Positions 56,660-64,000 of a DNA stretch of 64,000 nt are shown here, piece after piece. Each line of letters starts with the position of its first letter. The first letter of the stretch is position 1. The position numbers and the translations under genes were made by a program. Under the pieces are notes generated by a model. It ran no database searches, had not been told where the DNA came from, and saw nothing but the letters and a program-made list of their open reading frames with translations. The stretch is from Asterella californica (lineage: Eukaryota > Streptophyta > Marchantiopsida > Marchantiales > Aytoniaceae), in the NCBI GenBank assembly GCA_036924285.1, contig JAYKYS010000004.1, forward strand, positions 26,816,001 through 26,880,000, given 5' to 3'.

Positions 56660-57076
56660 AACATATGGAAGCAGGTGTTTCAGCAGAGTCTTTTGAACTG
56701 GAAATATTAATTGATCCTTTGAGAAACAAGTTGTGTATGTGGCTTCTGAACGCTTCTAATCAGTTAGAGAAGAAGCAAGAGATTATCTATACAGGTTGGA
56801 GGAAAATTGGATTCACAATGCTTGGCTTAAACCCACGCAAGCACAAGCAGTGGAACTAAATGCAACGTGCTCACTATTCAATACAAATGATCGGAGTCAA
56901 GTGAAAGAAGAGATGTGTTACATGAGGTTAGATTCAGATTGGTATGGTGATTCTGTGATTACTGACGTGATGAATTTAGTCTGTGAGAAGATGGCAACTT
57001 TAGTTCAGAATGGTAAGAATATAGCTCTCGGAATTATTTCTTTTGATGAAGAAAATAATTTACCACAAAGGAGATA
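56660..57076 (+). pseudogene. Coding-like fragment, possibly from a transposon
   Basis: Two overlapping plus-strand frames give a plausible protein fragment with a frame change. The second contains MRLDSDWYGDSVITDVMNLV, which loosely resembles the W-L-x-D-x-x-I start of Ulp1/C48 cysteine proteases that some DNA transposons carry. No catalytic His-Asp-Cys set is present, so this is only a suggestion. Confidence 0.25.
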
Positions 57077-58684
57077 ATACACAACATGAAAGTTTACTTC
57101 GTGTTCTTTATTCTCAGTTTAGAGGAGGATTTAATTACAAAGTTGTGTAAATGGATATGGAGTACATGAAATAAAGCAACTTGAACTTTGAATCTGATCT
57201 TTGATATCTATAATTTTCCAATTATGCATATGTTCGTATGTTCTGTCATGTTTACGTGTATCTTCAGTTTTCATTAGTGCGAGAGAAGAAGGATAACACG
57301 TTCTGGATAGTGCGTTCTTGATAATGTAGTGTTAAACACCTTTCAGTTTTACCATTTCGTGCACCTATAAGAGCATCTTTTACATCCATTTTTGCACTTC
57401 CCATAAAGTATAGACCACAGTTCGCATATCGACATAATCCATATTTCGTGCACGAAAAGAAAAATAACTACGGTAACATTCAAAACACAAAAACTATACC
57501 CATAATTGAACTGGAACCATTTCTCTACCATGTTATCATAACCTAATGATCCTCAAAGAATCCGAACTTCAGTTTTAGTCATGAGAAGCTTCTGGCTTCC
57601 CGAAGATCGACCAGAAATTTATAGTCTGAAAAATAAGTTCCTATAGCCAAACATCTCACATCAAAGACTTGCCTCAAAGGACATAGTCCAACCAATTTCG
57701 TCATCAGAGATTGGCCTGTTGTGATGGCTTGTCAATTTCTTGACCCTTGGTCCAACTTCCTACTACTATAGCATATTTTGTTGAAGTATGCATAATAATT
57801 CACCTCTTCCATATTCCAAACAGGAGAGACAATTATGCATTGGTGAATATTTGTTTTAAACATGATGTATTTACCGGTCCGTGTATTATGTTCAGAGTTT
57901 CTAAACATAATGCGTGGATTGGTGTAGTAAAGACTTGCGACTACATGTGCTATTTTGTGGACATTTGTTAGAATTGTACAAAGAACTTAGGCCCCAAACG
58001 CACATACGTGTTTGTAGTGGAAATTTATCACCTTTCTTAAGTCCGGTGATAAGAGTGGCAGACAAGAGTGATAAGAGTGGCAAACTGGTACCAGTTTTAT
58101 TTTTCCAATAAAACGGAGAGCATAAAAGTCCACACACATTAGTGATTCCTAAGAGATACTCAACAAATTCTTACATGAGTTCAGTTCCAACGAGCTGACG
58201 ACTGTGTGCTTCAAAGACCAAAAGGTGATGACTGTATGCTCACGTGTTTCAAAGAAAAACATTTTAGACAAAAACTAAGTTAACATCTATGGCTACATCA
58301 AATTTCCAAATTATTTAGAGAAAAAATTATCATAAAAAACCATGAGCTCTGGTTCGGAAATCAAGAAAAACTATAACTTTTAAACAAATACTGGTATTTG
58401 TGCTTGGTGCATTATAACACAAACACTGTTAGACGATATTTCAGTCTTTATATATTGGTATCTTTCAACGAAATTTTGGTTTAATTTAATTTATAACTAA
58501 AACTCTCTTCTTATTAAAACATTTACCGTAAATTAAACACCCATGCATAATTGCCTCCTCTTCCACCTGGAAGTGGTGAATTATATACGTACTGTATTTC
58601 CAGAAAGTGTAAACCACAGGCAGCCTCACGGATCAGTACAGAGTGCCCACTGCAGAACGTGCGGCACCTGCTTCTGTCATTTTC
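57077..58684. other. AT-rich intergenic DNA
   Basis: Nothing recognisable. Frames are short and low-complexity. Confidence 0.4.
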
Positions 58685-58876
58685 CTATGAATCACGGTTC
58701 ATTCTTCGTCCGTTCACCGTCCAAAAAGTTAGGACATACCAGCGTACCTGACGGCTGAAACTGTCCTCGCCAGGCGGCAGGAGGACGGCACAGTAGACAG
58801 CAACATGCAGGTCTTCCTTCTGAAGAATCTGAAGGGCACGGTCCAGTACAGACAGCAGTGAGGCGGAGGGAGACAC
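58685..58876 (-). pseudogene. Isolated exon-like sequence of unknown protein
   Basis: A GC-richer island in AT-rich DNA. The minus strand reads SVLDRALQILQKEDLHVAVY and CAVLLPPGEDSFSRQ, followed by a good GT donor (CAG|GTACGC). It looks like a genuine exon of an unidentified protein, but I find no partner exons nearby. It may be a lone captured exon or a remnant. Confidence 0.3.
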
Positions 58877-58901
58877 ATAAGACGAAATAGAACAGGTTCA
58901 T

Positions 58902-61900
58902 AACTCAATCAAGTATATCCATTATCCATGCAGGTCCGAAAGAGACTTGGCTGGCAAGCAACCATCTGGATTCTTCTACACTCGGTTCGGCAGAATCTTT
59001 TCCAGGCTGCGCGGTCGTTTCGTTTGCCCGTTCCTGTCTTCCGGAGTACAGTAACGTAACATTTTCTTGAATTTAGCTTTCACATTCCGGAGCGTTACAA
59101 ATCGATCTGTGGGTCCTTATCCTTCTTGAAGGTGGATTATCTTATTCACCTATTCGTTTTCTGATGGAGGAGGAAAATATATAGGGTTTAACTATTAATT
59201 TAAAAAGGTTTAGTTAATGAATTGATATTAAGACTGAATTAATATTTCTTTGTTATAACTTTTCATATTTGTACTCTCGAGAGTATATATGTCCTCGCTC
59301 TCTTTATGTTATATCTCTCGTTATGTCTGGACTGCTTCCTAACTCTAGGTACAGTTAATATTTACTATTTGTAGTTATTTTAGTTAATTAACTATAGAAT
59401 TTATATATAACACTCGTGTTTTTATTTGTTAAAAACGAACAAAAGTATCCAAAAGTTCATGTATATTTATCTTATTTATAACCTCTTCTTTCTTCGTACA
59501 AGGGTTAGTTCGTAAATCAAACCGAATTTAAACATTATCATCATCACTATCAAAATTACCATCATTAATAACCAAACACTTTATGTCTAAACCGTGACGG
59601 CATTTGACACTACGTTTATGATATTATTGTTTTTTTCGCAACCAAACGTGAAGCTTAGCAAAGAAAAGTAGATAATAAACTTATAACGTTTAAATTAAGC
59701 TTTTTGTTGTTTAGAATCATTTCTTATTAATCAATTTTCCCCAAGGCACGCTAACTGTTCTTCATAGGTTACAACCAATAACGTTTTATAAGGTGAAACT
59801 TTTCATCTCCACTTTGGTTATTTATTCGTTTTTAATAGTAAATGATAAATGATAAATATTGTTATCTGTCCTTGGGGTTTCCGTGGATCATGGACTGTCC
59901 ATGTGAGTCCATCACAGTAAGACTTGGACCAGAAGTTTTATTAACAGTTTACAAGCGCATGTATCTCTAATCTTGCCTGCAAAGAATTGAACACATGAAT
60001 TTCTCTTAAAGGACTATAGGCTAAACCACTTAGGACACTGATATTCTTCAGTAGAACACCATGTCTTAAGAAGACTGAAGGTGTAGAGAGAAAAGGATAT
60101 AAGAAGAGAGTGTGCACCATAAAAACACTTATATAGTAGAACTTTCATAAAGTCATCATCCACATATAGTGATAACCCTCCTTAGCATAAACTTACATAA
60201 CTCTTGTGGTCCGAGTTGTTCAAGTGTATTAGTGATAACCTCTCTGTTGTGTATAATTATACAAAACTTTTTGTTTTCTTTGTTGCACTCACTAATATAT
60301 AATGATACTTCAATTAAAATATTTATTTAACTGACAAATACGGAAAGTGGCAAGAAATATGTATCTAAAAGTAAATAAAAATATTATAGTCTTTATAACC
60401 TTTTCTCATGCAATTAATTATTATTTTTTTTCTAAACTTATACATATATATTTATACATAAAAACGCTAAAAACAAAAACCCTTCGTGTACTGCTAACTC
60501 TATACACCGTATACAGTGATAAGGACTGACCGGTCCCCACTCTATTACTATAAACAGGTTCTAGTGTAAAGAGATAACATGCCAGGAAGCAAGTGCATAA
60601 AGCACAAAGTTGAAGGGCAAGATCAATTGCACGTACTTTTCAAGAAGTCTGAACTGCTCACTGACTCGTGTAATGGAAAAAGCTTGCAGATCTTTCTTGG
60701 ACCACGTTCTTGCTTCCGCGTTGAGTCAGCTCTCTCTTCTTCACGTCCACTTACAGATTCAACCCATGGTTTTGGTTAAGCATGTTATCATTGACAACCC
60801 CTATGGGTTGAATCAGCTTTTTGCTCTGATATCGAATGTTAAAACTTAACGTTAGTCTTCCGATTGTGTTGATAACCTTCGATACTTGTTATCTGCACAT
60901 TTAAACAGACGACAGCAGACAGTAGAGGAAAAATGGAAATTGCTATGGACTGCACATACAGGGAAATATTATGAGAATCACCTTGAACAACACATTCAAC
61001 TTGGATCAAAATGTTACATCGTCACATGTCGAGAGTATGTACGTTGGGTAATTGTACTAAGATAGGTAAAATCCACTTAAACCTCGAGTATGAGTATAAA
61101 ATCATGGACGAGAATATTCCCAATGTTATTTGAGTCTAAAAAAGATTCTATTTGGTCCAAAAAACCTCAAAATTTCATCTTATCATTTCTTTGTCAACAC
61201 TAAGTAGTATAAATTAGAGATGAATCAGAACTTGCAAAGTTGGTGAATAGCTTTAAGTTGATTTCTTATTTTGCCGATTCCAAGTTGGGATGAATACATA
61301 GTCATCAAAAGCATTTTCTGCATAACCGTAAAATTTCTCATTTCTTTGAAACCAAACCCACAAAATAAGATATTCTGACTTTTGCAGGTATTTACAGAGG
61401 TGTCAGTAGAAAAATATCACATGCATATTTTATTCACCTTTTATCCGTTCAGCCGTGAGTTTCTTAAGGAATTTTAGAATTCGAAAAATATATTTAAACT
61501 AAAAAATAAATAATTATATCAATTCAGAAATGTGACCGCTAATGATCTACAAAGTGATCTTCTGATAAACTATAGATTTTTTTCTTTATGATGCTATAGA
61601 ATCTTCTCTCTAAGCTTAGACTCACATATTGACTTTTTATCAAATAAATAGTGAACTGATATTATCGACTAAAAGATCCATATGCGATAGCGTCAATTGA
61701 TATATATTCACCTCTTCCATCTGAAGATGGAAAAGTGCAAAAGTGCAGCAAGCTTAATTTCTACCTAACTCTCTCGATGATAAGAGTTAAGTAATACATT
61801 AAGGTATTTTTAAAAGTAATCTTTTGGTCAATAACATGCCAAAGTTATGTTGGAGGTGTGTTGCTATGGTCTTCACTTATGGGTTCTTTGGGACGCTTTT

Positions 61901-62640
61901 GTAGTTCTTTGTATGACTAAAACTTAAAAATTATATATAATATTTGATTTCAACAAAGCTTAGTATATAATTTCTGTATAACATGTATATCTTTTCTGAT
62001 AGCGGATACATAGCAAAAGTTCCCCAAAGGTGGTTGAGAATGCTTAGAGGTCGATCGCACTGCCCACCTAGAGAGGTCGGTCTCGATGTTAATGTTACTT
62101 TTTTTTGTTCAAGATCGAGCTTGAGACCATTAGCATGAAGGGCCTCCTCGCTTGACGGGAATAGTTTTGCAGCTGCACTACTCGTCTTACGCACATGATC
62201 ATGATGCCAGAGGGCCTCACTGCTCAATTCATGGTGTGTGAATGGACGGACAATGCACCATGCGTAAATAGGATAAAGATTCGGCAAACCCCAGTCTACA
62301 ATGTTAACAGTTCCTGAGAAAATTTGGCTTGGAAAATTCCAAAGGGCTGCATAGTGTTTATGTGCTAGATCTTTGATAACTTATGAAGCTTTTCATGTCA
62401 CCTTTGTGCAAAGATTTTGTATGGAGATGCTTATGGACAACTTTTAGGTAATGCGATGTGGGATGATTTGTTTGAGCAAAGACTTATGGGTCCCTTCCGA
62501 GAAATGCCAAGTGTTTTGTTTTTCCAGTTCAACATTATGCGTGTTGGTGACATTGGAGTTCGTTCAAACATTCATGCATAAAAAGCGATAGTAGAGGTTG
62601 TAGATCCCAAAGATCATATCATAATCAATAATGGGGTATA
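58902..62640. other. AT-rich intergenic DNA
   Basis: No gene recognised. It contains long A/T-rich stretches and scattered short frames without known motifs. Confidence 0.4.
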
Positions 62641-62644
62641 ACAT

Positions 62645-62711
62645 TAAGTACTAATCGGGGAGTCGAACTCCGATGAAGCTTTTGAGCTTAGCAGCTTCGA
62701 GGTCTCCTTAG
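62645..62711 (-). tRNA. Weak tRNA-like relic
   Basis: On the minus strand TACTAAG and ATTAGTA can pair (6 of 7) as an acceptor-like stem around a T-arm-like CGGAGTTCGACTCCCCG (4 of 5 pairs, good B box). The D and anticodon arms do not fold in a standard way and the unit is only ~65 nt. It is probably a relic or chance. Confidence 0.2.
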
Positions 62712-62999
62712 TAGACAGCAGTTTTTTATAAGGTTTGCAAAAATCAAAATATGTATAATAGTAATTTTTTATCATCATCTTGTACATATCGAGCAGTTAA
62801 AAAGTCCACTTCGAACAAAAGTCAATTATAGATAATGCATCTAACATCTAGACAAGAGCAATGGCCTCCAAGAACACACATCAGTACAAGAAAACTGAGA
62901 TCTCTATCAAGGAGACAAGAACACATATAAAAGATCCAAGAAGAATTCTATAAAAGCAAGAACAAAGTCAAATATTTATTATATAGAAACCACAAGATA

Positions 63000-64000
63000 T
63001 TCAGCCAAAGCTGATCTCACTTCTGTTCCATTATCCCCTTAGCAAGAACTGTTAACACCTCTAGCAACTATAGGAGCAACTAAGATTTTGGTTCTGTCCA
63101 TTAGTGAAACGTGCTTTTGTACTGACATGTTATGAAGTATACAACAAGCATGCACTCCTCGAGCTATCCATACAACATTGGAATTTATCCGAATGATAAG
63201 AATTTGGAACCTTGCATTTAGAATACCAAAAGCAACTCTATACATATTCGTTCTCTCGTGTGATGTTCAGTGTACATTACCTGAAGTGTGATGCTATTCA
63301 GATTTATGCTATAAGGCATCATCAGGCAAGGGTGCATGGTGTACCTTGAGTCTCTGAGTACGTAACGTCTCAGTTGTGTACTAGCATTTATTTGAATTAT
63401 TGGCTCAGTGAATAGTTCCCCTGAACTCACCTTGTGATAGAAGCTAGAGATCCGTAACACTCGCTTATTGTTCGTTATCCTTGTACAACCAATGTGTAAA
63501 CACACCATCAGTGTGGCATGTCCCTTGCAAAACTACAGAGAAGTAACCCTTGCGATTGTAAACTTCCAAATTGACTCCTCGATGGTGCTTGAATATGAAG
63601 ATGAGTGCCGTGTCTATAGCTCCTTGACAATTTGACACTCCAAAACGTTGAGTGAAACCAGCAAAAACCCGCTCCATGGTGGGTTTGATCGGTCAAGATA
63701 AATACTTAGTATACCGAGTACTCAAACTACTACATTCATGATTTTGTGCATGATCTCTTGGACTGTACTTTAACCTATTTCGAATCTCTCATCCACATTA
63801 AAATAATGTGCATCAGTTGCTAATCTATTTAACACCATGACAACTCGTGTCGTAACTAGAACATCCCTTCGAAATTGCATGTTGCGTTTCCTTACATGCG
63901 GTGCAAGTTCTGTAACCAAATCCATAAACATTTGCTTTGGCATATGTAACGTTCTCACCCATCTATTATCATCGTATGAGTACGAGAGAAAATAATCAAA
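63000..64000 (-). pseudogene. PIF/Harbinger transposase remnant, truncated by the window edge
   Basis: Minus-strand fragments run in order from the window edge. A helical N-terminal region reads LVTELAPHVRKRNMQFRRDV. The first catalytic region is FGVSNCQGAIDTALIFIFKH, where the family has AIDGTH. EVYNRKGYFSVVLQGTC and THPCLMMPYS-like parts follow, then YRVAFGILNARFQIL, where the family has ERAFGILKxRF. The last acidic residue is lost and frames change repeatedly, so it is dead. Family members are cut-and-paste DNA transposases. Confidence 0.7.

Overview
The window is nuclear DNA from a land plant. The evidence is a 447-residue plant-type translation elongation factor EF-1alpha with GT-AG introns, a multi-exon F-box/LRR gene, a plant NUDT19-type Nudix gene, and several families of Ty3/gypsy LTR retrotransposons primed by initiator tRNA-Met. 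Modest AT-richness, short-to-medium introns and a DNMT3-type (not plant DRM-type) methyltransferase inside one retroelement hint at an early-diverging lineage such as a bryophyte, lycophyte or fern. I cannot name the species from sequence alone.

Positions 1-27,343 are a nest of LTR retrotransposons; the names H, G, L and M are mine. H is an old plus-strand gypsy element with two ~1.0-kb LTR copies (815-1833, 26218-27201) and a stop-riddled RT/RNase H/integrase (1908-4505). G is a minus-strand element of which a 285-bp LTR, a tRNA-Met primer site, gag and a decayed protease survive. G is split twice. L, a complete but decayed minus-strand element (6807-15329, ~1.8-kb LTRs), sits inside G gag. 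M, the youngest element (16195-26106, plus strand, LTR parts 97-98% identical), sits inside the G LTR.

M is the exciting part. Its order is gag, protease, a DNMT3-like cytosine-C5 methyltransferase, reverse transcriptase, RNase H, integrase and a C-terminal PHD finger. It therefore pairs a DNA-methylation writer with a chromatin reader. This copy is dead: it has nonsense codons in protease and RNase H and frameshifts in the methyltransferase and before integrase. Its LTRs are also arranged abnormally, as if a two-LTR circle had been opened at a palindrome inside the LTR.

Positions 27-52 kb hold the host genes, all on the minus strand: a NUDT19-like NAD(P)H diphosphatase (29668-31995, 6 exons), an F-box/LRR protein (37116-42489, 10 exons, 999 aa) and EF-1alpha (49884-51328, 2 coding exons). 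Between them lie an EF-1alpha pseudogene fragment, a tRNA-like sequence with a foldback hairpin, a diverged solo LTR of the L family, and several tandem or dispersed repeats. Positions 52-64 kb are AT-rich, gene-poor DNA with degenerate repeats, two unassigned coding-like fragments and, at the right edge, a decayed PIF/Harbinger transposase.
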